From Firmicutes bacterium CAG:555 (GTDB taxonomy: Bacteria > Bacillota > Clostridia > Oscillospirales > Oscillospiraceae), in the NCBI GenBank assembly GCA_000431075.1, contig HF986900.1, positions 69,531-116,225 of the forward strand: a DNA stretch of 46,695 nt, written 5' to 3'. The notes under the pieces were generated by a model. It saw nothing but the letters and a program-made list of their open reading frames with translations, was not told where the DNA came from and did no database searches. How positions within the stretch are numbered: position 1 is the stretch's first letter; every line of letters starts with the position of its first letter. The translations under genes and the position numbers were made by a program. This document shows, piece after piece, positions 39,817-46,695 of this stretch.

Positions 39817-40408
39817 AATCAAATGCAGGATTCACGGCATAGAAGTTCTTTTTATCAAGCTTCTCGAGGGCATTTCGCAGCCCCTCGCCGAAGCGTTGAT
39901 AATGGACCACTTCCCTTTCCCTCAAGAATTTTATGACATCGTTAACATCTGGATCGTCAGACAGTCGAAGAATGTTGTCGTACGTCGAACGTGCCTTTTG
40001 CTCTGCTGCCATATCCTCGTGCAGGTCTGTTATAACATCGCCTTTGACCTGCATTGTTGCCGCCGTCCACGGCGTGCCGGAAGCAAACTGCGGATAAACT
40101 CCGGCAGTGTGATCCACAAAATAGGCATCAAAGCCTGCATTTTTAATTTCTTCCGGTGTCATTTTTCGTGTAAGCTGGTGGACTATTGCACCTATCATTT
40201 CAAGGTGGCCGAGCTCCTCCGTGCCTATATCGGTGAGCAGCCCCTTTAGCTCGGGATAAGGCATACTGTACCGCTGGCTGAGATATCTCAACGATGCCCC
40301 TAATTCCCCATCCGGCCCACCATACTGACTAATTATAAATTTTGCCAGCGCCGGATTGGGATCTTTAATTTTGACCGGGTATTGCAGCTTCTTTTCATAT
40401 ACAAACAT
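39815..40408 (-). CDS. cotJC: spore-coat manganese catalase CotJC
   Basis: A 197-residue manganese-catalase-fold protein with candidate metal ligands in GPDGELGASLRY (Glu35), GTEELGHLEM (Glu65, His68), LHEDMAAEQKAR and REVVHYQRFGE. In Bacillus, CotJC is an inner-coat protein whose assembly needs CotJA. It starts 3 bp after the cotJA-cotJB fusion with GGAGGG as SD, forming a two-gene cotJ operon. It is shorter than true catalases (about 270), as expected for CotJC. Confidence 0.95.
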   Translation of the reverse strand: MFVYEKKLQYPVKIKDPNPALAKFIISQYGGPDGELGASLRYLSQRYSMPYPELKGLLTDIGTEELGHLEMIGAIVHQLTRKMTPEEIKNAGFDAYFVDHTAGVYPQFASGTPWTAATMQVKGDVITDLHEDMAAEQKARSTYDNILRLSDDPDVNDVIKFLREREVVHYQRFGEGLRNALEKLDKKNFYAVNPAFD

Positions 40409-40411
40409 TTG

Positions 40412-40849
40412 TCAGCCCTCCGTTTTTGCACAATAATCCCACGGCCAAGGATTCTTAAGCCAAGTAAAGCTCTGCGCTTTGGCAATATCATTAGTCGTAA
40501 CGGGGCCGTAGAGCTTGACATAGCGCTCCCGCGCAGTGCTTGCAAGCTCCAAAATATTCTTGAACATATCAAATGCTTCGTTGTCTTCACAATGCGTGTC
40601 AAGGTACAACGCAAGCTCATGGGCGACAAAATCGAGCGCCATCAGCTCACCGAGCGGAGTGCCGGTGAGATCGCCGGTATTGACCATATTCATAAACGGC
40701 AGGTCAAGTCCCGGGAAAAGCGTACCTCTTGAGAGAGCTTCGGCTGAATTATATGTCGGCTTAACACATTCCTGCACAGGCACATAGGCCATTGCTAGCG
40801 GTGCGCAGGACGGCAAAGATCCGCTCTTGAAATTGTGATTATTATCCAC
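40412..40849 (-). CDS. CotJA-CotJB fusion spore-coat protein
   Basis: A single 145-codon frame combines two proteins that are separate in Bacillus. Residues about 18-56 (LAMAYVPVQE, RGTLFPGLDLPF) match CotJA. Residues about 66-140 (LGELMALDFVAHELALYLDT, LYGPVTTNDI, NPWPWDYC) match CotJB. A short linker (MNMVNTGDLTG) joins them. There is no stop, frameshift or internal SD between the halves. The start is GTG with GGGAGG 9 bp upstream. A CATATAAT element (40881-40874) lies upstream and resembles a sporulation-type -10, but no good -35 is visible. Confidence 0.85.
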   Translation of the reverse strand: MDNNHNFKSGSLPSCAPLAMAYVPVQECVKPTYNSAEALSRGTLFPGLDLPFMNMVNTGDLTGTPLGELMALDFVAHELALYLDTHCEDNEAFDMFKNILELASTARERYVKLYGPVTTNDIAKAQSFTWLKNPWPWDYCAKTEG

Positions 40850-40900
40850 TTAGCATATCCTCCCTTGTGCTTCATTATATGACGGAGGACATAATAAGTG

Positions 40901-40924
40901 AAAGCCCACCAAACGGTGGGCTTT
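40901..40924 (-). terminator. ligA terminator
   Basis: A 10-bp perfect stem (40901-40910 with 40915-40924) and loop AAAC, just past the ligA stop. On the minus strand the stem ends in TTT then C, so the U-tract is short; the structure would also stop plus-strand RNA. Confidence 0.7.
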
Positions 40925-40927
40925 TTA

Positions 40928-42904
40928 TCACTTTATCATTTCTTCAAATTCGGTCTCATCTATGACCTTAACGCCAAGGTCTCTTGCCTTTTGTAGCTTA
41001 CTTCCCGCATTTTCACCTGCAAGTACGATGCTTGTTTTCTTCGACACTGAGGACGATGACTTACCGCCGAAGCTTTCAATTATTGCTGCAGCCTCATCAC
41101 GCTTGTAATTGGTGAGCTCACCTGTCAGAACAAAGGTCATTCCGGCAAAGCGTGTATCCTTCACGGTATCGATGCTTTCAAAGGAGACGCCGGCCTCACG
41201 CAGAAGTTTTATCTGATGCTGCGACTGCGGCAGCTCAAACCATTCTTTGATTGAAGCGGCAGTAATTGAGCCGATATCGTTCACGGCCAAAAGTTCAAGC
41301 TCTGTTGCATCCATGAGGCTGTCAAGCGTTTTAAACTGCTGCGCAAGTGTCTTGGCGGCCTTTTGACCGACCTGCCTGATGCCGAATGCGCACAAAAGCT
41401 TAGCAAGGCCCGCCTGCTTACTCTTTTGGATTGCGGCAATAAGATTTTCGGCGGACTTTTTACCCATTCTGTCTAACGCTGCGACCGATTGAGCGTCAAG
41501 GTAGTATAACTCTGCCGGACTTCCGACAAGACCGCTGCTTATAAGCGACTCACATACGGATATGCCTAAGCCTTCAATGTCCATAGCTTCTCTTGATGCA
41601 AAATGCGCAAGGTTTCTAAGTCTCTGTGCCGGACATTCGGGGCTTGTACATCTGAGCGCCGCTCCGTCCTCATCACGAACGACCGGTGCGCCGCACTCAG
41701 GACAGGTATCTGGCATCTTGAACGGCACAGTGTCGTCCGGTCTCTTTTCTTTATTGACAGACAGCACCTCGGGGATTATCTCTCCTGCCTTCTGCACAAC
41801 AACGGTATCGCCGATGCGTATATCAAGCCGGTCTATATTATCCTGATTGTGAAGTGTCGCATTTGTAACGGTCGTGCCTGCAAGGCGCACCGGCTCGATG
41901 ATCGCTTTTGGGGTAAGAACGCCAGTTCTGCCAACCTGCACGACAATGTCGACAACTTTGCTTTCTTTCTTCTCGGGCGGATACTTATATGCAACCGCCC
42001 ATCTGGGGGCTTTTGCGGTGCTGCCGAGGACCGTGCGCTGAGCAAGGGAGTTTATTTTAATGACAGCTCCGTCAATATCGTAGGCAAAATCGCCCCTGTT
42101 CTCCCCTATCCAATCTATCCGTTCACAACAGCCGTCAATGGTCTTATACAGCTTGTACGGTACAACGGGAAAACCCATGTGCTTGAGAGCATCGAGAGTA
42201 TCAGAGTGGTTCTTATATGCATCGCCCGATGTGTACTGCATGTTGAAGCAGACGATATCGAGTTTGCGCTGAGCGGCAATTTTCGGGTCAAGCTGGCGGA
42301 TAGAGCCGGCAGCGGCATTTCTCGGATTTGCAAGAAGTTGCTCACCGTTTATCTCACGCTCTGCGTTGAGTTCGTTAAAAACGGACTTGGACATGTAGAC
42401 TTCGCCACGGACGATAAGCCTTTTGGGCGCATCAATCAGCCTGAGCGGGAGACTTCTCACCGTGCGCAGATTTTCGGTCACATCCTCGCCGATAAGCCCG
42501 TTACCACGGGTGGCGCCTCGCACGAACACGCCGTTTTCGTACTCAAGCGACATGGAAAGACCGTCAATTTTCGGCTCAACGCAGTATTCATGCTTATCCG
42601 TGAGCGAAGCGTCCATTCTCTCGCCGAATGCTTTCAGCTCATCAAACGAGAACACATCGCTCAAACTCTCCAGCGGCACTTGATGCTGCACCTGCGTGAA
42701 CTGCGACAGTGCAGCGCCTCCGACGCGCTGTGTGGGCGAATCAGGGGTCACAAGCTCTGGGTGCTCCTCCTCAAGCTTTATGAGCCGCTGCATCAGCATA
42801 TCATAGTCAAAATCGGAAATGACGGGAGCATCATCAACATAATAAAGCTTGTTGTGATGCTCTATCTCCCTGCGGAGCTCATCTATCTGCTTTTGAATAT
42901 CCAT
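40928..42904 (-). CDS. ligA: NAD-dependent DNA ligase LigA
   Basis: A 658-residue ligase. Domain Ia has LYYVDDAPVISDFDYDML. The adenylation Lys112 is in CVEPKIDGLSM, the OB fold is complete, and the zinc finger is CPECG...CTSPEC. Helix-hairpin-helix repeats and a C-terminal BRCT domain (FVLTGELTNYKRDEA to the end) close it. An earlier ATG (42910) overlaps the yunB stop as ATGA but is only 2 bp from GGAG; the ATG at 42904 is 8 bp away and begins MDIQKQIDEL, so it is preferred. Co-transcription with yunB is likely. Confidence 0.97.
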   Translation of the reverse strand: MDIQKQIDELRREIEHHNKLYYVDDAPVISDFDYDMLMQRLIKLEEEHPELVTPDSPTQRVGGAALSQFTQVQHQVPLESLSDVFSFDELKAFGERMDASLTDKHEYCVEPKIDGLSMSLEYENGVFVRGATRGNGLIGEDVTENLRTVRSLPLRLIDAPKRLIVRGEVYMSKSVFNELNAEREINGEQLLANPRNAAAGSIRQLDPKIAAQRKLDIVCFNMQYTSGDAYKNHSDTLDALKHMGFPVVPYKLYKTIDGCCERIDWIGENRGDFAYDIDGAVIKINSLAQRTVLGSTAKAPRWAVAYKYPPEKKESKVVDIVVQVGRTGVLTPKAIIEPVRLAGTTVTNATLHNQDNIDRLDIRIGDTVVVQKAGEIIPEVLSVNKEKRPDDTVPFKMPDTCPECGAPVVRDEDGAALRCTSPECPAQRLRNLAHFASREAMDIEGLGISVCESLISSGLVGSPAELYYLDAQSVAALDRMGKKSAENLIAAIQKSKQAGLAKLLCAFGIRQVGQKAAKTLAQQFKTLDSLMDATELELLAVNDIGSITAASIKEWFELPQSQHQIKLLREAGVSFESIDTVKDTRFAGMTFVLTGELTNYKRDEAAAIIESFGGKSSSSVSKKTSIVLAGENAGSKLQKARDLGVKVIDETEFEEMIK

Positions 42905-42906
42905 AG

Positions 42907-43569
42907 TCATTTCTCCATGTTCAGATATGTATCCGGCACCTTGCCGACGATGACTGTATCGGCCACAATGACCTCGGTAACGGTGCTTGCGCTTTTTGTC
43001 CCCCATGGGACGAGGACATCGATATCGATCGTGACCTCAAGCATGAGCTGATACTTAGCCTGATTAATGCCGGAGGAAACGATATCGTTTTTAAAATCAA
43101 CCTTCGATGAGGTCAACATGACGATATCCACCGTGACATCCGGTCCTTTTCCCACCAAAAGGTTCAAGCCGGTGAGGTTGCCTGCCGGAATTTTCACCTC
43201 AATTGTCCCGTTTTCAGTCGATTCGATTACGGAATTGAGTATTTCGGTGGACAATGTGTTTATATGCGCCATATTGCTCGTTATGGCTGTGATATTGCCG
43301 CTTTCGTCCTTGACGAGCGAGACAAAATAGTTAAAACCGTACACGCCCTCGCCTATGACCTTGTTGATCGAATCATTGACCGTTTTCGTGACGATATCAA
43401 CGGCGTCGGACACTGCAATTTTTGTTGACAGGTCACGCAAGAACAGGCTTATCGCCGCCATAACGAGCAGCAGAACGATCGTAATGGCGAAAAATCCGGT
43501 TTTGGGTTTTCTCTGCTTTGTCTCGGTACTGAATGTATACTTGGGCTTTTTTCTGCAGCGATAATACAT
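42907..43569 (-). CDS. yunB: sporulation protein YunB
   Basis: A 220-residue protein with a basic N-terminus, one membrane segment (about 25-44) and an extracytoplasmic domain. VNDSINKVI, SLVKDESGNITAITSNMAHINTL, VKIPAGNLTGL and GTKSASTVTEVIVADTVIVGKVPDTYL are family-typical. Bacillus yunB is a sigma-E gene needed for normal sporulation; its mechanism is unknown. A sigma-E-like promoter overlaps the 3' end of the upstream gene. SD GGGGTGG. It is followed immediately by ligA, an odd pairing of sporulation and housekeeping genes. Confidence 0.92.
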   Translation of the reverse strand: MYYRCRKKPKYTFSTETKQRKPKTGFFAITIVLLLVMAAISLFLRDLSTKIAVSDAVDIVTKTVNDSINKVIGEGVYGFNYFVSLVKDESGNITAITSNMAHINTLSTEILNSVIESTENGTIEVKIPAGNLTGLNLLVGKGPDVTVDIVMLTSSKVDFKNDIVSSGINQAKYQLMLEVTIDIDVLVPWGTKSASTVTEVIVADTVIVGKVPDTYLNMEK

Positions 43570-43584
43570 GAGACCACCCCAAGT

Positions 43585-43613
43585 ATTATATGCCCAAAAT
43601 CACTCTAACATTT
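43585..43613 (-). promoter_or_regulatory. candidate sigma-E-type promoter of yunB
   Basis: Minus strand: AAATGTT (43613-43607), 14 bp, CATATAAT (43592-43585); 12 of 15 to the remembered consensus. The -35 lies in the last codons of ynbB. Transcription from here would run into ligA. Confidence 0.45.
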
Positions 43614-44850
43614 CATTGACCGCCATCATTATGCCGAGCTTACCGGATTCGTATGTTATGCCGCCCTGCATATATGCGATATACGGCTCTTTCATAGGTC
43701 CGTCGGCGGAAAGCTCGATTGACGAGCCCTGAACGAACGCACCCGCCGCCATTATTACGGGGCAGTTATATCCGGGCATCTGCCACGGTTCGGGCGTAAC
43801 ATATGAATCGACCGGGGCACCGCTTTGTATGCCCTTGCAAAACTTTTTCATGTTATCGGCAGATTTCAGTGTTACCATCTGGATAATGTCACTTCTTACC
43901 TCATCGGGAGCGGGCGATGTTTCAAATCCGATCTTACTCATCATTGCAGAGCAAAAAGTCGCAGTCTTGAGCGCCTGTGCAACAATGTGCGGAGCCATAA
44001 ACAGTCCTTGAAACAGCAGTCGATTATTGCCGAGCGTTGCGCCGCATTCACCGCCGATGCCCGGGGTCGTAAGACGCATTGCGGCTTTTTCCACGAGCTC
44101 CGCTTTGCCAACGACATATCCTCCTGTCGGGGCTAAACCGCCGCCCGGGTTTTTGATAAGTGAGCCTGCCATGAGGTCGACACCGTATTCGGTTGGCTCG
44201 TGCTCTCCGGTAAACTCGCCGTAGCAGTTATCAACCATGACATTTATGCTCGGGTCAACTTCTTTTACGGCACGGGCTATCTCGCCGATTTGCTCTGCGG
44301 AAAATGCGGGTCTGTTTCCGTAGCCGCGGGAGCGCTGGATGAGCACGGCCGTGACGCTTTTATCCGCCGCCGCTTTTTTTATCGCCCCGATATCCGGGCT
44401 TCCGTCGGCCTTAAGGTCGACCTGAGCATAGTTAATGCCATAAAACTTAAGCGAACCGTGGCAATCGCCCTCAATACCGATGGCATTTCTAAGCGTATCA
44501 TACGGAAGTCCGGTTGCAGAAAGCAGCGTATCACCGGGCTTGAGCATGGCAAACAGCGCCGCTGACAGTGCGTGAGTGCCATTCACAAAACCGATGCGAA
44601 CAAGTGCTGCATCCGTACAAAAAATTTGTGCATAGACCTTGTCGAGCACTTCCCTGCCGACATCGTCGTAGCCATAGCCGGTCGTTCCGGCAAAACAGGA
44701 GTCGGACACCTTGTTATCTTGAAATGCCTGCATGACCTTGAGCGTATTTAGTTGTGCAATTCGATCGATTCTTTCAAACTGCGATCTTATCTCGTTTTCC
44801 GCCTCTTGCGCAAGTGCGAATACCTGCGGCTTCATATCATTGAATTTCAT
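43600..44850 (-). CDS. ynbB: methionine gamma-lyase family protein (YnbB, 'aluminium resistance' family)
   Basis: A 416-residue PLP enzyme of the Cys/Met metabolism superfamily. FAGTTGYGYDDVGRE is characteristic of the YnbB family. VMVDNCYGEFTGE and GSLIKNPGGGLAPTGGY follow, the latter holding the PLP Lys in SLIKNP. The C-terminus has MPGYNCPVIMAAGAFVQGSSIELS. The substrate is not established, and the 'aluminium resistance' label is historical. It starts one base after murD with TGGAG as SD, so the two are co-transcribed. Confidence 0.93.
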   Translation of the reverse strand: MKFNDMKPQVFALAQEAENEIRSQFERIDRIAQLNTLKVMQAFQDNKVSDSCFAGTTGYGYDDVGREVLDKVYAQIFCTDAALVRIGFVNGTHALSAALFAMLKPGDTLLSATGLPYDTLRNAIGIEGDCHGSLKFYGINYAQVDLKADGSPDIGAIKKAAADKSVTAVLIQRSRGYGNRPAFSAEQIGEIARAVKEVDPSINVMVDNCYGEFTGEHEPTEYGVDLMAGSLIKNPGGGLAPTGGYVVGKAELVEKAAMRLTTPGIGGECGATLGNNRLLFQGLFMAPHIVAQALKTATFCSAMMSKIGFETSPAPDEVRSDIIQMVTLKSADNMKKFCKGIQSGAPVDSYVTPEPWQMPGYNCPVIMAAGAFVQGSSIELSADGPMKEPYIAYMQGGITYESGKLGIMMAVNEMLE

Positions 44851-44851
44851 A

Positions 44852-46228
44852 TCATAGCTCCATAATTATCTGCTTAAAGTATTTGCCGCGCTCCATGAAG
44901 TTTTTAAATTTATTGAACGCAGCGCACGCCGGTGACAGCAGGACGATATCACCCTCCTGCGCATAGCCGGCAGCGGCCAAAACAGCCTGTTTAAAATCTT
45001 CGATGGTTACCATTTTGAAGTCATCGCTGTAATACTTTGAAGCTTTTACAGCCTGTTCTATCTTCTCAGAGGTTGCACCCGTGAGAAACAGTGCCTTTGT
45101 GTGCAGGCAAATTTCATCGCCGAGCGAGTCAAAGGGTATGTGCTTATCGTAGCCGCCCGCAATAAGGATGGGCTTCGTTTTCAAAGCGTGAAGACCTGCG
45201 GCCGTGCGGCTGGGACTCGTGCCTATAGAGTCGTTTATATAGGTGACGCCGTCTTTTATGCGCACCTGCTCCAAACGATGCTCAACACCGGAAAACTCCT
45301 TTGCGACCCTGATGCAGGTCTCATCCGAGACGAGCCCATCGGTCGCAGCAAAGGCTGCCATGTAGTTTTCAAGATTGTGCGTGCCGGGGAGCTTAATGTC
45401 ATCGGCGCACATGAGCTGCGCCCGAGCACCGTTGTGAACTCTGTAGACTATGCCGTCCTCGCAGTAAACACCGTTTTCGGGCAATTTTGCTCTGCTGAAG
45501 TATGAAATACTTGACTTTGCCATACTCGCATAGTAAGGCGAATACTCGTTTTCACTGTTTAAAATGAGCCTATCCAAGCTGTCCTGACGGGTAAAAATCG
45601 AACTTTTTGCATCGATATAATCCTGATAATCCTTGTGCTTATCAAGGTGATTGGGCGAAATGTTCGTAATGACAGCAACATTGGGCTTGCAGACCATGCT
45701 GTGTAGCTGGAACGAGCTGAGCTCGAGCACCGCAAAGTCGTCTTTCTTCATGCTGTCGACCTCACATAGCAAGGGGTGACCGATGTTGCCGCCGAGGTGA
45801 ACTGTGCAGCCCTGGGCTTTCAAAAGCTCTGAAATTATGGTCGTGGTTGTGGTCTTGCCGTCGCTGCCGGTGACCGCAATTATTCTGCACGGGCAAAGCT
45901 TAAAGAACACCTCCATTTCCGAGGTGACGACAGCGCCGTTTGCGACAGCTTTGGTCAGGTGCTCGTCAAACGGCATCAAGCCCGGGGTGCGGAAAATGAT
46001 ATCGCAGTTGAGGTTCTCAAGATAGCTGTCGCCGAGAGAAAACTTTGCTCCGAGCGATAGAAGCCGCGAATAGTCCTCACCGAGCTGCTCGGCGCTGCGC
46101 TTATCGCAGGCAGTCACATCGCAGCCGGCTTTGAGAAGCCGCTCTATAAGCGGCTTATTACTCACTCCGATGCCTATAACGCAGATGCGTTTATCTTTAA
46201 TTGAGTTTATATATTCATTCAAAGTCAT
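44852..46228 (-). CDS. murD: UDP-N-acetylmuramoyl-L-alanine:D-glutamate ligase
   Basis: A 458-residue cytosolic ligase adding D-Glu to the peptidoglycan precursor. The N-terminal Rossmann domain has ICVIGIGVSNKPLIERLLKAG. The ATP loop is VTGSDGKTTTT, the central domain has NISPNHLDKH, and the C-terminal domain has LIAGGYDKHIPF and LLSPACAAFNKF. The ATG at 46228 with TTGGAGGG is chosen over an upstream in-frame ATG. It has its own promoter divergent from rnpB. It lies outside the usual dcw cluster. Confidence 0.96.
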   Translation of the reverse strand: MTLNEYINSIKDKRICVIGIGVSNKPLIERLLKAGCDVTACDKRSAEQLGEDYSRLLSLGAKFSLGDSYLENLNCDIIFRTPGLMPFDEHLTKAVANGAVVTSEMEVFFKLCPCRIIAVTGSDGKTTTTTIISELLKAQGCTVHLGGNIGHPLLCEVDSMKKDDFAVLELSSFQLHSMVCKPNVAVITNISPNHLDKHKDYQDYIDAKSSIFTRQDSLDRLILNSENEYSPYYASMAKSSISYFSRAKLPENGVYCEDGIVYRVHNGARAQLMCADDIKLPGTHNLENYMAAFAATDGLVSDETCIRVAKEFSGVEHRLEQVRIKDGVTYINDSIGTSPSRTAAGLHALKTKPILIAGGYDKHIPFDSLGDEICLHTKALFLTGATSEKIEQAVKASKYYSDDFKMVTIEDFKQAVLAAAGYAQEGDIVLLSPACAAFNKFKNFMERGKYFKQIIMEL

Positions 46229-46252
46229 GTTATGACCCTCCAAATCTTTATT

Positions 46253-46281
46253 ATTATAAGGCAAACGCCGTATAAAAACAA
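46253..46281 (-). promoter_or_regulatory. sigma-A promoter of murD
   Basis: Minus strand: TTGTTT (46281-46276), 17 bp, TATAAT (46258-46253). Confidence 0.75.
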
Positions 46282-46291
46282 GAAATTTCTA

Positions 46292-46320
46292 TTGACTTGT
46301 GCCGCATTCATGTTTAAAAT
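46292..46320 (+). promoter_or_regulatory. sigma-A promoter of rnpB
   Basis: TTGACT (46292-46297), 17 bp, TAAAAT (46315-46320). The predicted start near 46327 coincides with the 5' end of the P1 helix of the RNA. Confidence 0.85.
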
Positions 46321-46328
46321 ATCCACTT

Positions 46329-46666
46329 GAGTGGGCCGAACGACCGCGGGCACATTTTGAAAAAAAGTGCGTGAGGAAAGTCCGGGCTCCATAGGGCAAG
46401 GATAACGGGTAACGCCCGCCAGGGGTGACCCTCGGACAAGTGCAACAGAAATATACCGCCGAGCATGCTCGGTAAGGGTGGAAAAGTGAGGTAAGAGCTC
46501 ACTCGCCGGTCGGAGACGATGCGGTGCTGTAAACTCTATCCGGAGCAACACCGTGGGAGGACATACGATCTGCCCGATCGTCCTCAGGAGGTGGCTAAAG
46601 CCTGTCGGCAACGGCAGGATTAGATAGATGGTCGTTTAAGACAGAACCCGGCTTATAGACCCACTC
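46329..46666 (+). ncRNA. rnpB: RNase P RNA, bacterial class A
   Basis: Ribozyme subunit of RNase P, which matures tRNA 5' ends. The terminal helix P1 pairs GAGTGGG (46329-46335) with CCCACTC (46660-46666). The universally conserved segments GAGGAAAGTCCGGGCTCC (46371-46388), GGTAAGAGCTCAC, ACAGAAATATACC and the 3' ACAGAACCCGGCTTATAG are all present in the expected order. The length of about 338 nt and the layout suit the ancestral type A rather than the Bacillus type B. Ends are set by P1; a few flanking bases may belong to the mature RNA. Confidence 0.95.
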
Positions 46667-46679
46667 GCCAAAAGAAAAA

Positions 46680-46695
46680 CCGCCAATGGCGGGGG
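46680..46695 (+). terminator. start of the rnpB terminator, cut by the window edge
   Basis: CCGCC-aat-GGCGG (46680-46692) preceded by AAAAA; the expected U-tract lies beyond the window. Confidence 0.6.

Noticed and set aside
40870..40900. A sigma-E promoter for the cotJ operon
   Set aside because: CATATAAT fits a sporulation -10 but the sequence 14 bp upstream (TTCACTT) is a poor -35; I note the -10 only in the gene entry.
41603..43051. A 482-codon open frame on the plus strand antisense to ligA
   Set aside because: It mirrors the ligA codon pattern, has no SD, and ligA has complete domains and active-site residues in the other strand.
46225..46611. Minus-strand open frames overlapping the RNase P RNA
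   Set aside because: The sequence carries the conserved class A RNA elements, P1 pairing and a matching promoter; the frames are by-products of a structured RNA.

Overview
This window looks like the chromosome of an endospore-forming, low-to-mid GC Gram-positive bacterium of the class Clostridia, probably a gut-type Oscillospirales/Ruminococcaceae-like lineage. The evidence is gene content and order: remA-gmk-rpoZ-priA-def-fmt-rsmB-rlmN-stp-pknB-rsgA, queA-tgt-yajC-yrzE and ruvCAB. It is joined by many sporulation genes (spoIID, spoIVA, cwlD, yunB, cotJ, a SPOCS/LysM protein and a SigH-type sigma factor) and a class A RNase P RNA. Genes are tightly packed, starts often overlap as ATGA, and Shine-Dalgarno (SD) sequences are mostly strong. 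I see no prophage, insertion sequence, CRISPR array, tRNA or rRNA gene. The lineage below class level is inference.

Layout. 1-11592 is one long plus-strand housekeeping run: an RseC-like tail, yicC, remA, gmk, rpoZ, priA, def, fmt, rsmB, rlmN, a PP2C phosphatase, a PASTA Ser/Thr kinase and rsgA. 11653-13353 holds a 50-residue membrane peptide and a SPOCS/LysM spore protein. 13406-16029 holds a DUF3048 lipoprotein and dapA on the minus strand, with ywlG between them on the plus strand. 16164-20694 is spoIID-queA-tgt followed by yajC and yrzE. 21011-24689 is a SpoIIM-like membrane protein, xerD and ruvCAB. 24798-27585 is a sigH-like gene, a zinc-ribbon protein, a DUF1858 protein, trmK and a Nif3-like protein. 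27651-34463 is spoIVA, an aspartate aminotransferase, cwlD, radA, a DUF6873 protein and a second Xer recombinase. 34503-39764 is a central-metabolism block: fba with a degenerate P-type-ATPase-like gene on the minus strand, then a diphosphate-type phosphofructokinase and a dicarboxylate/amino-acid symporter on the plus strand. 39815-46228 is a minus-strand block (murD, ynbB, yunB, ligA, a cotJA-cotJB fusion, cotJC), and rnpB closes the window.

The most interesting signal is a repeated architecture at four gene junctions: rsgA/small peptide, yajC/yrzE, nif3/spoIVA and aspC/cwlD. At each one a terminator-like hairpin carries the next gene's SD in its 3' arm, and the start codon lies in or at the end of the U-tract. 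At the rsgA and nif3 junctions a sigma-E-like promoter can be drawn whose 14-bp spacer is the hairpin's 5' (anti-SD) arm and whose -10 lies above it. Weaker matches with the same geometry exist at the other two. The inferred consequence is that read-through RNA from the vegetative neighbour hides the SD, while RNA started inside the hairpin lacks the masking arm and is translated. Phage T4 gene e is a known precedent for the principle. I do not know of it described as a recurrent sporulation device.

Other notable points are a P1B-ATPase-like protein that has lost the actuator domain and most catalytic motifs, a single-gene CotJA-CotJB fusion, convergent terminators that contain both stop codons, and divergent promoters that share or overlap elements. 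All functional calls rest on recognised motifs and gene order; no search or folding program was run.
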